NCBI GenBank assembly: GCA_016290615.1
Contig: JAEEUS010000004.1
Span: 58,756 to 122,755, forward strand
From: Lachnospiraceae bacterium
GTDB lineage: Bacteria > Bacillota > Clostridia > Lachnospirales > Lachnospiraceae
Direction of reading: 5' to 3'
Length of the DNA stretch: 64,000 nt
Of this stretch, positions 45,354 through 54,239 are shown one piece after another. The notes under the pieces were generated by a model, which worked only from the letters and a program-made list of their open reading frames with translations, was not told the DNA's origin and made no database searches. Positions within the stretch are counted from its first letter, which is position 1; every line of letters begins with the position of its first letter. The translations under genes and the position numbers were made by a program.

Positions 45354-46865
45354 TTATTCTTCTGTTTTTGATGCATTAGCAACAACAGCCGCCTTAGCCT
45401 GGTCTTCGTTAAGACCTGTAACATTAATATTTCTGTTAACCTTTGCATCATACGTGTTTGCCTTCATGATATCAACGATATCTAAACCGGTCACTTCCTT
45501 TACTGTTTCAATAGTCTTGGCCAGTACATTAGGTACATATGAGCCAACGTTTGAAACACCGCCGTCACCGGCTGAACCGCCGTCGATGATGGTAACCTTA
45601 TCAATATTTTCAAGAGGTTTTGCTATAGCACCTGCCATTTCAGGCAAAGCCTTAACGATCATCTCAACCATAGCTGCCTGTCCGTATTTCTTCATAGCCT
45701 CAGCCTTCTTTTCAAGAGCTTCAGCTTCAGCGATTCCCTTAGCTTCGATGGCTGCAGCTTCAGCCTCACCTACCTTACGAATACCTTCTGCTTCCTGAGC
45801 CTTAGCGAACAGATCTGCCTCTGCCTGTATCTTTCTTGCTTCTGCTTCTTTTTCTCTCTCGAATTTTTCTGCTTCAGCCTTTCTCTGACGTTCAAATAGC
45901 TCTGCTTCGGCCTTCTGTTGTCTTGCGAACTTTTCAGCCTCGGCTTTTTTCTTGATCTCCGCCTCAAGAGTCTGCTCTGTAACCTCAACGTCTTTTCTCT
46001 TGAGTTCAATCTCTCTCTCCTGCTTAGCGATATTCGCATTTGCAGTCGTAACCTCTATTGTCTTACGCTGTTCCTGTTGCTGTATCTCATAAGCAGCATC
46101 TGCCTCAGCCTGCTTGATATCAGATTCACGCTTTAGTTCAGCCTGTTTGATACGAAGTTCATTCTGCTTTGCTGCGATCTCAGTCTCTGCTGCAACCTGC
46201 GCTTCATTAGCAAGTCTCTTTGCCTCAGCCTCTGCGATGGCAACATCCTTGTCAGCCTGAGCTTTTGCAATTGATGCATCCTTCTGGATCTGAGACATAT
46301 TATCCTGACCGAGTGCAATGATCAAGCCCTTTTCATCTTCTATCTTCTGGATATTGCATGAAATGATCTCTATACCGAGAGCGTTCATATCCTTCTGTGC
46401 TTTCTCCTGAACCTCATCACCAAATTTCTTACGATCGGTATTGAGTTCTTTAAGCTTAACGGTACCAATTATCTCACGCATATTACCCTGCAAAGAATCG
46501 GTAAGAGCAGAAATGATGTTTTTCTCGTCCATGTTAAGGAAGTTCTTCATGGCGATCTTGATACCTTCGGGATCTGTCTTAACTCTGACCTTTGCAACCG
46601 CATCAATATCAACACCGATGAAGTCAAGTGTAGGAACATAGCCGTTTGTTTTGATATCGATACTGATCTGCTTAAGTACAAGTGTATCCTTTCTTTCTAA
46701 AAAAGGAAACTTTATGCCCGCACGTCCAATAAGGATCTTAGGCTCTTTCTTCCATCCCGAAATGATAAAAGCTTTATCCGGAGGAGCTTTTACGTAACCC
46801 GTCACAATGATAAGAATTATCAATGCGATAACTAAAAAGATTGCGATTAATGCTGCAATTGTCAT
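45354..46865 (-). CDS. Flotillin-like SPFH protein
   Basis: About 503 residues: an N-terminal membrane helix (AALIAIFLVIALIILIIVTGY), an SPFH/band-7 domain (res 25-190; PPDKAFIISGWKKEPKILIGRAG) and a long flotillin coiled coil of Ala/Glu/Lys repeats (EAEAKRLANEAQ, RQQKAEAELFERQRKAEAEKFERE), then a Gly-rich tail. Flotillins scaffold membrane microdomains. An NfeD partner gene is not next to it. Start ATG 46865 has AAAGGGG seven bases upstream; the ATG at 46871 is too close to that site. Confidence 0.93.
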   Translation of the reverse strand: MTIAALIAIFLVIALIILIIVTGYVKAPPDKAFIISGWKKEPKILIGRAGIKFPFLERKDTLVLKQISIDIKTNGYVPTLDFIGVDIDAVAKVRVKTDPEGIKIAMKNFLNMDEKNIISALTDSLQGNMREIIGTVKLKELNTDRKKFGDEVQEKAQKDMNALGIEIISCNIQKIEDEKGLIIALGQDNMSQIQKDASIAKAQADKDVAIAEAEAKRLANEAQVAAETEIAAKQNELRIKQAELKRESDIKQAEADAAYEIQQQEQRKTIEVTTANANIAKQEREIELKRKDVEVTEQTLEAEIKKKAEAEKFARQQKAEAELFERQRKAEAEKFEREKEAEARKIQAEADLFAKAQEAEGIRKVGEAEAAAIEAKGIAEAEALEKKAEAMKKYGQAAMVEMIVKALPEMAGAIAKPLENIDKVTIIDGGSAGDGGVSNVGSYVPNVLAKTIETVKEVTGLDIVDIMKANTYDAKVNRNINVTGLNEDQAKAAVVANASKTEE

Positions 46866-46887
46866 AATCATACCCCTTTCATATGTC

Positions 46888-46917
46888 CATCAACTATTTG
46901 ATGTTGTTACCATTATA
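46888..46917 (-). promoter_or_regulatory. Promoter -10 and operator-like palindrome of the flotillin operon
   Basis: On minus TATAAT (46917-46912) is followed by the inverted repeat CATCAA-ATAG-TTGATG (46903-46888) within the first 25 transcribed bases, a common place for a repressor site. The -35 is weak. Confidence 0.45.
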
Positions 46918-46934
46918 CTACCGAGTCACATATC

Positions 46935-46980
46935 AGAAAACAAAAATAACAGCAAATTAAGATATCCTAATTTGCTGTTA
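46935..46980 (-). terminator. Intrinsic terminator after the GGDEF/EAL gene
   Basis: TAACAGCAAATTA (46947-46959) and TAATTTGCTGTTA (46968-46980) are perfect inverse complements; on minus a run of ATTTTTGTTTT follows. Confidence 0.85.
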
Positions 46981-47010
46981 CATTGCAATTATTCATATTC
47001 TTTTTAAACC

Positions 47011-48753
47011 CTATGCACACACAAGTTTTCTTGCTTCCTCTGGCGGCAACGGACGTCCCCATATATATCCCTGAATAAAGTCACATCCGATATCTTTAAG
47101 CGTAGCAAGCTGATCATCGGATTCCACACCCTCAGAAATGACTTCAAGGTTCAATATATGTCCTATTGATATGATGGTTGCTACATACTGCTTTGATGAT
47201 TCACTTGTATTCATACCATCAATAAACGATTTATCTATCTTTAACAGATTTGCAGGAAATTTATTCAAATAACTGAGTGATGAATAACCTGTACCGAAAT
47301 CATCTATTGCCACTTTAATGCCCATATTCTTTGCATCGCGAACACACTCAAGTGCCTTCCCTGCGGAATCTATCATTATAGACTCGGTAATCTCTATCTC
47401 AAGGTTTTGAGGAGGTATACTGTTACTATCAAGCACCTCTTTTATCTCTTCAATAAAACTATTCTTTAACAGATGTCTTACCGAAACATTAATGCTTAAA
47501 GTAAGAGCATCAGATGAATTCTTGATGACCTCTCCGAAAAATGCTGCAGCTTTTTTGAAAATGCAAAGATCGAGAACATCTATAAGGCCAGCCTCTTCTG
47601 CAACAGGTATGAAATCCGCAGGACTGATAAAAGAACCGTCAGTATCCTTTAATCGTGCAAGTGCTTCAAATCCGCGAAGTTTATGATTGATATCAAACTG
47701 AGGCTGAAGGTTGAAAAAGACGGTATCATTTTCAAGTGCATTCCTGAGTTTTCTTTCAATATCCATCTTAAATTCGGTTTTATTAAGGTTCTGCGTATAC
47801 TGCAGGATGCAGTTGCTGCCATTTGTTCGTTTGATCTCATGCATGGCCGCATCCGCTGCGGAAAAAAGAGAACCTGCATTGTCAGCATCATCAGGATATA
47901 TAGAATAGCCAAAACATGCAGTCATGAAAAAATCGCACTCATCTATCGTCATCCTGTTCTCAAGTTCTTCCTTATATGCCCTGATAGAACGAAGCAGATC
48001 CAAATCCGTGTTAAACCCCCTGATGATCAGCGAATACTCATCAGCACTTAAACGAGAGACAAAATCAGAAGTTCCGGTCTGATTTGAATCAGCAAGATTT
48101 TTCCAGCGATTGGCAATCTCAACAAGGACCTTATCTCCTACAGCATGCCCCATTGTATCATTAATGCTCTTGAAATTATTAAGATCCACGGATACAAACG
48201 CAAATCTTTCATTTGCTGCCACAAGCTCATCCATGAATTCTTTTCCGGCAAACCGGTTCGGCAGGCCTGTCAGAGAATCGGTAACCGCCTCTTCACTCAT
48301 TCTCTGCTGGTATTTTTCAATCCTTCTGTTATTTAAAAATATTACAGATATCGCGATTATTGTTAAGATACTGGTGAAAATACCAGGTAGATTTGCATGC
48401 TGATGTCTCACGAATATATTGATAAAAAGTCCTGGAAACTGCACAATCAGCAACAGCATAGACATGACATAACCTGTTTTTCTGAAAAAAACGGTCAGAC
48501 ATATAACGCATATATTTGCAAGAGAAGAAAACACACCTATAATCGCAGTTGCCGGTACGCTAAACCCAAGGATGTTTAATATATCATTGGCTGAATATGT
48601 TGTCCTTATCCTTCCGATACAAGCTATGGCATATAATGCTAAAAGCATAAAGAAGAACCCTTTGTTAACTCCTTTATGAATAGAGATCAACTTTAGGGTA
48701 TCATCAATGTTCTTATTACTGTCAATGGCGTATCTGTCTTTGCTCATAGGCAC
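47011..48753 (-). CDS. Membrane GGDEF-EAL protein with degenerate GGDEF
   Basis: 580 residues: about four membrane helices (res 35-145), GGDEF domain (TDSLTGLPNRFAGKEF, DLNNFKSINDTMGHAVGD) and EAL domain (GFEALARL, EITESI, IDDFGTGYSSLSYL, KIDKSFID, ISEGVES). The cyclase active site reads RLSADEYSLI instead of GGDEF, so diguanylate cyclase activity is doubtful, while the EAL metal and catalytic residues appear intact; it is probably a cyclic di-GMP phosphodiesterase. Start GTG 48753 has AGGA seven bases upstream; ATG 48747 is the alternative. Confidence 0.93.
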   Translation of the reverse strand: MPMSKDRYAIDSNKNIDDTLKLISIHKGVNKGFFFMLLALYAIACIGRIRTTYSANDILNILGFSVPATAIIGVFSSLANICVICLTVFFRKTGYVMSMLLLIVQFPGLFINIFVRHQHANLPGIFTSILTIIAISVIFLNNRRIEKYQQRMSEEAVTDSLTGLPNRFAGKEFMDELVAANERFAFVSVDLNNFKSINDTMGHAVGDKVLVEIANRWKNLADSNQTGTSDFVSRLSADEYSLIIRGFNTDLDLLRSIRAYKEELENRMTIDECDFFMTACFGYSIYPDDADNAGSLFSAADAAMHEIKRTNGSNCILQYTQNLNKTEFKMDIERKLRNALENDTVFFNLQPQFDINHKLRGFEALARLKDTDGSFISPADFIPVAEEAGLIDVLDLCIFKKAAAFFGEVIKNSSDALTLSINVSVRHLLKNSFIEEIKEVLDSNSIPPQNLEIEITESIMIDSAGKALECVRDAKNMGIKVAIDDFGTGYSSLSYLNKFPANLLKIDKSFIDGMNTSESSKQYVATIISIGHILNLEVISEGVESDDQLATLKDIGCDFIQGYIWGRPLPPEEARKLVCA

Positions 48754-48777
48754 TTATTAATCCTTTAATCCACTAAA

Positions 48778-48817
48778 CATGTAATCCTTTACATGCATGT
48801 TCATTTTAGAGATTATA
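48778..48817 (-). promoter_or_regulatory. Promoter -10 and palindrome before the GGDEF/EAL gene
   Basis: TATAAT on minus (48817-48812), then a perfect inverted repeat CATGTAA-TCCT-TTACATG (48778-48795) in the leader. It may be an operator or an mRNA hairpin. Confidence 0.45.
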
Positions 48818-48847
48818 TATCACTGACCGTAACCAAACAGTAAGTAA

Positions 48848-51499
48848 TCATAATTCGGGTGCAAACTCAAGGATCTCATCATCTAAATCTTCTTTATCAC
48901 CAAGGTCAATATGATCCCTAATCACATCCGCAACCTGTTCGTACATATATATCATTTTTTCATGGTTTTTATCTATAGTAGCTACATCTTCATTATCAGC
49001 AGCTGCTTCTGATTCGGCAGCCAGCTCAAAGAGTTCCTCAGCTCCTATAGTCTTAGATGAACTCTTTAATGAATGTACGTAAACACTGTAATTATTCCAG
49101 TCCTTTGCCTCATAGCTCTTTTGGATATTATTGGCTTTTGAATCATGTTCAAGAGCAAAGTCTCCAAGAACCGCTTTATACATTAAGTCATCATGGCCAC
49201 AAAATGCCTTGCCGCTTTCTATATCCACACAGACAGATTCAAGCGCAGCAACAAACGACTCGTCAAATCTGTGTTCATCGTTTTCTGATGCATCTTTTAT
49301 TCTTGATATCACAACTTTTTCATCCGGCAGATACTTTATCAGCATCTTTTCAAGGTCCATACCATCAACCGGTTTTGTAAGATAATCATCAAACCCCAGT
49401 TCTATGTATCTGTCTTTGGCACCTCTTATAACATCAGCTGTAAGACATATTATTGGTGTATTCTCATTCTTTTTGCTTTCAAGAGCCCTGATGTTTTTCA
49501 TTGCCTCAGTTCCGTCCATGCCGGGCATACGTTGATCCATAAGAATGACATCATAAGACTTCTTGTCAGCCAGCTCGATAGAATCTGGACCATTCAGCGC
49601 AGTATCTACCATTACACCGGTCTTCTTAAGAAGATTCTCGACTACCAGTATATTCATATTCGTATCATCAACAACAAGGATAGATGCATCCTTTGCATGG
49701 AATGATTCACTGTAAGATTCTACCGGTTCAACTCTTTCAATCGCTTCTCTGTAATCTCCAAGTGGCTTGCTGTTCTCTATCTTCTGCCACAATTCAAATG
49801 AGAAAGTGCTTCCTACACCATATTGACTGACAACCATAAGTTCGCTTCCCATCAGTTCCAGGAGCTTTCTTGTAATAGTCATGCCAAGACCAGTTCCCTC
49901 GATGTTCCTGTTCCTTACAACATCCAGCCTCTCAAACGACTCAAAAAGTCGAGCCATATCACTTTCCTTTATGCCGATTCCTGTGTCCTTGACCTCGACA
50001 TGTAACAGTATCTCGTTCTCATCATTCTTTATCTCTTTACCCTCGATCGAAAGGGTAACACTTCCTTTTTCAGTATACTTTACGGCATTAGTTAAAAGAT
50101 TAATGACAATCTGATTTATACGTGTATCATCACCATAAAGTTCGCATGGCAGATCAGGATCTATATTCAGATTAAACTTGAGTTTCTTTGCTTTTGCCCT
50201 GTCTGAAATTGTATTGATGTAATATCCTATCTGAGAGCTTACGCTGTAACGTACCGGCACAATCTCCATCTTGCCGTCTTCGATCTTAGAGAAATCCAAT
50301 ATGCCGTTTATCAATGTCAGAAGATTATGACCCGACTGCCTGATGTTCTGAGAATATCCGAGTATATCCTTATTGTCTGATTCGCGCATGATCATTTCAT
50401 TCATACCCAGAATCGCATTTATCGGAGTACGGATCTCATGTGACATATCCGCAAGGAAACGACTCTTAGCCTTGCTGGCTTCGTCTGCTGCCTGCTTCTC
50501 AAGTTTAAGTACCTTTGATTTGAATTCCTGCTCCTGTTTACTGTATTTATCAAGAACACGAGCAAGAAATATTGCTATCAGTACTCCTATCAGTGCTGCT
50601 GCTATCGTAGCGATAACAAAGCCTCTAACCAGATTGCTAACGCCCTTTGCAAGTTCATCTTTACTGGTAGCTATGCATACATACCATCTTGTATTGGTCA
50701 TCTGCGATGCAACTATTCCACGATTTACTCCATCGTAGTCGTCGATAAATACCATCTCATCAGGTTTGCCTCTTCTTATCTTCTCTATCAGCTGCCCGTA
50801 TGGTGAATTTTCTACCTCCATAACCTTCTTCGGAATATCTTCAAAATCATATTCCGGATTTGGATGTACTATCATCCTAAGATTCTGATCGATTAAAAAT
50901 GCATAGCTGTTCTCTTCAACATCCGCATTATTTATCATATCCACCAGGACATTGACAAATATATCTGCTGCCAAAACACCCAAAAGTTCATCATCTTTAT
51001 ATACAGCCTTGGAAATAGTGAAAACCGGTCTGTGAGTATCAGAATCAAGATAAGGTGTAGAATAGAATAGTTCGCCTGTCAGGGCTGAAGTGGTATACCA
51101 TTCTCTTTCATGTACAAAATCCACTGTTCCGTCTGCTACGAAATCAGAAGCGCACACCATGGTATTGTCAGGATATGTAAAATAAACGTCATAAACATAT
51201 CCGTTTTTGTTAAGTATCTCGTTACTGTGCTTTAGATAGTTGTGAAATGTATCGTAGTCCTTGGATGAAATATCATTTACTGCGATCTCAGCGGCAAGTG
51301 TATCTATTATCGTTCCGTTAGTATTGACCCATGATGTCAGTTCCAAAGCATACTTTTGCGCTGCAACATCATAATTATTCTCCATCTGAGTGATCAGACT
51401 GGTTCTTGCTCTTTGATAGCTGATAAAAGACAGCAGGATTGTGCTGCCCAGTACTACCAACACTATCGTTATTGTCATTTTGGCTCTGAAACTCTTCAT
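48848..51499 (-). CDS. Hybrid sensor kinase with dCache sensor, receiver and HPt
   Basis: 883 residues: N-terminal helix, extracellular dCache domain (about residues 35-290; DVYFTYPDNTMVCAS, EREWYTTSALTGELFYSTPYLD), second helix near 300, HisKA ([13 protein letters not shown], His near residue 355), HATPase (DTGIGIKESD, GTGLGMTITRKL), receiver (DVILMDQRMPGMDG near 655) and C-terminal HPt (VHSLKSSSKTIG near 805). All phosphotransfer residues are present. It sits 38 bases downstream of the last radical SAM gene and 94 bases upstream of the GGDEF/EAL gene, both on the same strand; no separate response regulator is next to it. Confidence 0.95.
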   Translation of the reverse strand: MKSFRAKMTITIVLVVLGSTILLSFISYQRARTSLITQMENNYDVAAQKYALELTSWVNTNGTIIDTLAAEIAVNDISSKDYDTFHNYLKHSNEILNKNGYVYDVYFTYPDNTMVCASDFVADGTVDFVHEREWYTTSALTGELFYSTPYLDSDTHRPVFTISKAVYKDDELLGVLAADIFVNVLVDMINNADVEENSYAFLIDQNLRMIVHPNPEYDFEDIPKKVMEVENSPYGQLIEKIRRGKPDEMVFIDDYDGVNRGIVASQMTNTRWYVCIATSKDELAKGVSNLVRGFVIATIAAALIGVLIAIFLARVLDKYSKQEQEFKSKVLKLEKQAADEASKAKSRFLADMSHEIRTPINAILGMNEMIMRESDNKDILGYSQNIRQSGHNLLTLINGILDFSKIEDGKMEIVPVRYSVSSQIGYYINTISDRAKAKKLKFNLNIDPDLPCELYGDDTRINQIVINLLTNAVKYTEKGSVTLSIEGKEIKNDENEILLHVEVKDTGIGIKESDMARLFESFERLDVVRNRNIEGTGLGMTITRKLLELMGSELMVVSQYGVGSTFSFELWQKIENSKPLGDYREAIERVEPVESYSESFHAKDASILVVDDTNMNILVVENLLKKTGVMVDTALNGPDSIELADKKSYDVILMDQRMPGMDGTEAMKNIRALESKKNENTPIICLTADVIRGAKDRYIELGFDDYLTKPVDGMDLEKMLIKYLPDEKVVISRIKDASENDEHRFDESFVAALESVCVDIESGKAFCGHDDLMYKAVLGDFALEHDSKANNIQKSYEAKDWNNYSVYVHSLKSSSKTIGAEELFELAAESEAAADNEDVATIDKNHEKMIYMYEQVADVIRDHIDLGDKEDLDDEILEFAPEL

Positions 51500-51537
51500 A
51501 TATACCCCTGATACTATACATTACAATAATATCATAA

Positions 51538-52857
51538 CTAAACTATATTGGGTACTATCCCATGTTTTATATGTTTTCTGTAAAACAGATTAACACCAAA
51601 GTAGAACAGAGCTGTCAGTGGCCTTTTCCAGAAATTCCTGGTAAATATGGTTCTATTTAGGATGCATTTGTAAGAATATACTTCGTTGTACAACTCCCAG
51701 TATGCCTTTGTCAGTTCTTCGGGAGTCATGTTCTTCGGATAATGTACTGCCTCACAAGAGTTATATGAATACATATCAGTATTGTATATCCTGTCCTGCT
51801 CCTTCATTTCATCATAATACTGGGTTCCCGGTATCGGTGTGAGTATATAGAATCTCGGAACTGTTATCTTGTTATCTTCTATAAACTTAGCAGTCTCCTT
51901 TATGGATTCAAGAGTATCTCCTTCAGCTCCGACAACCATCTCTGTAGAAATATCTATCCCGTACTTGCGTATGATGTTAAGCTGCTCGCTGTATCTGTCC
52001 GGATGAGCCCACCCTTTCTGCATTCCTAAAAGACTCTCTCTGCTTATACTCTCTAGACCGAAGCTGAGTACATAGCAGCCACTTTCTGCAACGGTCTTTA
52101 AAAGCTCCTCGTCATTTGAAATGTCGATCGAACACTGGGTCATCCATTTCATCCTAAGCTTCTTTATCTCCCCACACAATTCAAGTGCATAATCCCTGTT
52201 CGAGAACAGATTGTCATCAAGTAGCAGGAACTGCTTAAATCCCAGTTCCTTAACTCTTTTTATATCCCTTATTACATCAGCGATCTCCCTTTTAAGGTAC
52301 TGTCCGTGATACAGGCAGTATATAGAACAGAAGCTGCATGTCTTCGGACATCCTCTTCCGGCCTGTACAGGAAGGAAGTTTCCAATCTTCTTGTTCAATA
52401 CAAGCTCATATCTCGGAAGCGGTGTTACAAGCTTTGTGAGCTTCTTTTTGTAGGTTTTCTTAAGGCATCCGTTAAGATAATCACTTAACATCTCTCCCCA
52501 AGTTTCCTCTGAATCACCTATCATTACCGCATCACAGTATTTCTGTGCCTCATCAGGCATTAAAGAGACCATATATCCGCCAAGTATCACCGTCTTTTTA
52601 AGTTCTCTGAACCTCTTTGCAATGTCAATAGTCCTCATTACGGCGTGACCCATGCTACTGATCCCTATCAGCTCGGCATCTGTATCAAACGGAACATCTT
52701 CGATCGTCTCATAACACAGTTCAACTTCAAAATCATCAGGTGTCAGAGCAGCAAGAAGCGGCAGGGCAAGCCCCACGAAGTACAGTCTGTTTTTCTTTAC
52801 CAGATTCCCGTATTGGTCATATGGTGTAGGTTGTATTAGTAATATCTTTTTATTCAT
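51538..52857 (-). CDS. B12-binding-type radical SAM protein (array member 5, divergent)
   Basis: 439 residues. N-terminal Rossmann-like cobalamin-binding domain (KILLIQPTPYDQYG, LIGISSMGHAV, VILGGYMVSLMPDEA) without a DxHxxG motif, then a radical SAM core with GCPKTCSFCSIYC (CxxxCxxC near residue 172), DDNLFSNR and FGLESI. It belongs to the broad BchE/B12-radical SAM class. It lacks the LDxYNK motif shared by the other four array members, so it is the most divergent. It overlaps the preceding radical SAM gene by four bases and is the last gene of the operon. Confidence 0.92.
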   Translation of the reverse strand: MNKKILLIQPTPYDQYGNLVKKNRLYFVGLALPLLAALTPDDFEVELCYETIEDVPFDTDAELIGISSMGHAVMRTIDIAKRFRELKKTVILGGYMVSLMPDEAQKYCDAVMIGDSEETWGEMLSDYLNGCLKKTYKKKLTKLVTPLPRYELVLNKKIGNFLPVQAGRGCPKTCSFCSIYCLYHGQYLKREIADVIRDIKRVKELGFKQFLLLDDNLFSNRDYALELCGEIKKLRMKWMTQCSIDISNDEELLKTVAESGCYVLSFGLESISRESLLGMQKGWAHPDRYSEQLNIIRKYGIDISTEMVVGAEGDTLESIKETAKFIEDNKITVPRFYILTPIPGTQYYDEMKEQDRIYNTDMYSYNSCEAVHYPKNMTPEELTKAYWELYNEVYSYKCILNRTIFTRNFWKRPLTALFYFGVNLFYRKHIKHGIVPNIV

Positions 52858-54230
52858 AACACAAATGCACGCTTTATCTTTATAAACAATACTTTAAATA
52901 TGTAAATGACTGCTCCAGGGTAATTGTTTTCGGAATAAAGAGCAGATTTTCTGTTATGCCATGCCAGCTTGAGCGATAACCTGTAATACAGTCTTGTAAA
53001 TGCTCTTACGCTCATATGCTCAGGCTTAAGCAGACAGTGAAAAAGATCCTGTTTGGTAACATCTCTTGTTATCATATCTTTTTCATATTCCTTGTAGGTT
53101 GCTGAGCCCTGCATTGGAGTAAAAACTGATACCGTCGGTATGATATCTCTTGCCGATATCCACTCGTACAGCTTTTTAAAGTCTTCTTTTGTCATATGCT
53201 GATGAACTATGAAAAGCCCTGCACAGAATATTGAATTCTCACTTAGAATACGAATACATTCCTCATTTTCTTCAAGAGAAGTTCTTTTATTATATGAGTC
53301 AAGCTCATCATCGTTAGTGGCTTCAAGTCCCACCATTACAAGTGAAAGTCCTATGTCTGCCAGTTCCTTTATAAGTTCCTCGTGATGAGCAATAAAATCC
53401 GCTCTTCCGTAAATAAGGAATTTCTTGTGAACATCTTTTATTCTTATCAGCCTGATAAATTCTCTCAGATACTCCTCATCTACCAAAAAATCATCATCTG
53501 TTATATGTATGGCTGGAACATCAAGAGATGCTATTTCATCCACCAGACTTTCCACATGTCTACACGCATATCTTCCGCTGTTTCGATTTGTGCAGAAGCA
53601 GAAATTGCATGCTTTTTTACAGCTGTAGGAATTTTTAACAAGTGCCAGCGGTTTAAAGCATAGATATCTAAACCTGTTTATATTGGCATAAAGATATGTT
53701 CTGTCAGGTATGGGAAGATCATCGGGAGTCTCGATTACCTTCTGATTCACTACCCACTTATCTTCCTTTCTGTAGCATATACCGGGTATGTCAGTCGGAT
53801 AATTACGCTCTTTTTGATCACCTTTAAGTTCACTGTCAATAAAGTCAACCAGTTTTACAAGATTTGAAAGTCCGCTCAGATGATACAGATAATCAGCCTG
53901 TGAATCAAAATAGTTTTCATAATTGATCTCAACATTAGATCCGCCGAGTATTATACGGATATTTTTGTCAAAAGATTTTATTACTCTGCAGTATCTTTTC
54001 ATGAGTTCCTGCTGAGTAATGTACCCGGTAATGCATACTACATCGGGTCTAGTGATCCTTATTTTCTTCTTTAAAGAACACAGTTCATAACGCCTGTCAT
54101 ATATGACAGTTTCATGACCGTTATTCTTAAAAACGGTATACAGATATTCCATTTCTAGGGGCTCATGTTCCACAAGATATGTGAAGCTGAATATTCCCAC
54201 CGTTTCTGGTTTTATCAAAAGGATCTTCAT
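52854..54230 (-). CDS. B12-binding-type radical SAM protein (array member 4)
   Basis: 458 residues. Cobalamin-binding-like domain (MKILLIKPETVGIF, VVCITGYITQQEL, IILGGSNVEINYENYF), linker ending in a PDRTYLYANINRFRYL motif, radical SAM site SCKKACNFCFCTNRNSG near residue 205, then DDDFLVDEEYLREF, IYGRADFIAHHEEL, VGLEATNDDELDSYNKRTS and a C-terminal helical region. Same architecture as its neighbours; reaction unknown. Cofactors would be one [4Fe-4S] cluster, SAM and probably cobalamin. Nine bases separate it from the preceding array gene. Confidence 0.92.
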   Translation of the reverse strand: MKILLIKPETVGIFSFTYLVEHEPLEMEYLYTVFKNNGHETVIYDRRYELCSLKKKIRITRPDVVCITGYITQQELMKRYCRVIKSFDKNIRIILGGSNVEINYENYFDSQADYLYHLSGLSNLVKLVDFIDSELKGDQKERNYPTDIPGICYRKEDKWVVNQKVIETPDDLPIPDRTYLYANINRFRYLCFKPLALVKNSYSCKKACNFCFCTNRNSGRYACRHVESLVDEIASLDVPAIHITDDDFLVDEEYLREFIRLIRIKDVHKKFLIYGRADFIAHHEELIKELADIGLSLVMVGLEATNDDELDSYNKRTSLEENEECIRILSENSIFCAGLFIVHQHMTKEDFKKLYEWISARDIIPTVSVFTPMQGSATYKEYEKDMITRDVTKQDLFHCLLKPEHMSVRAFTRLYYRLSLKLAWHNRKSALYSENNYPGAVIYIFKVLFIKIKRAFVL

Positions 54231-54239
54231 TGTTTACCA

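Noticed and set aside
45770-46318. Arg-rich ORFs 45770-46039 and 46133-46318
   Set aside because: Shifted frames of the repetitive flotillin coiled coil.
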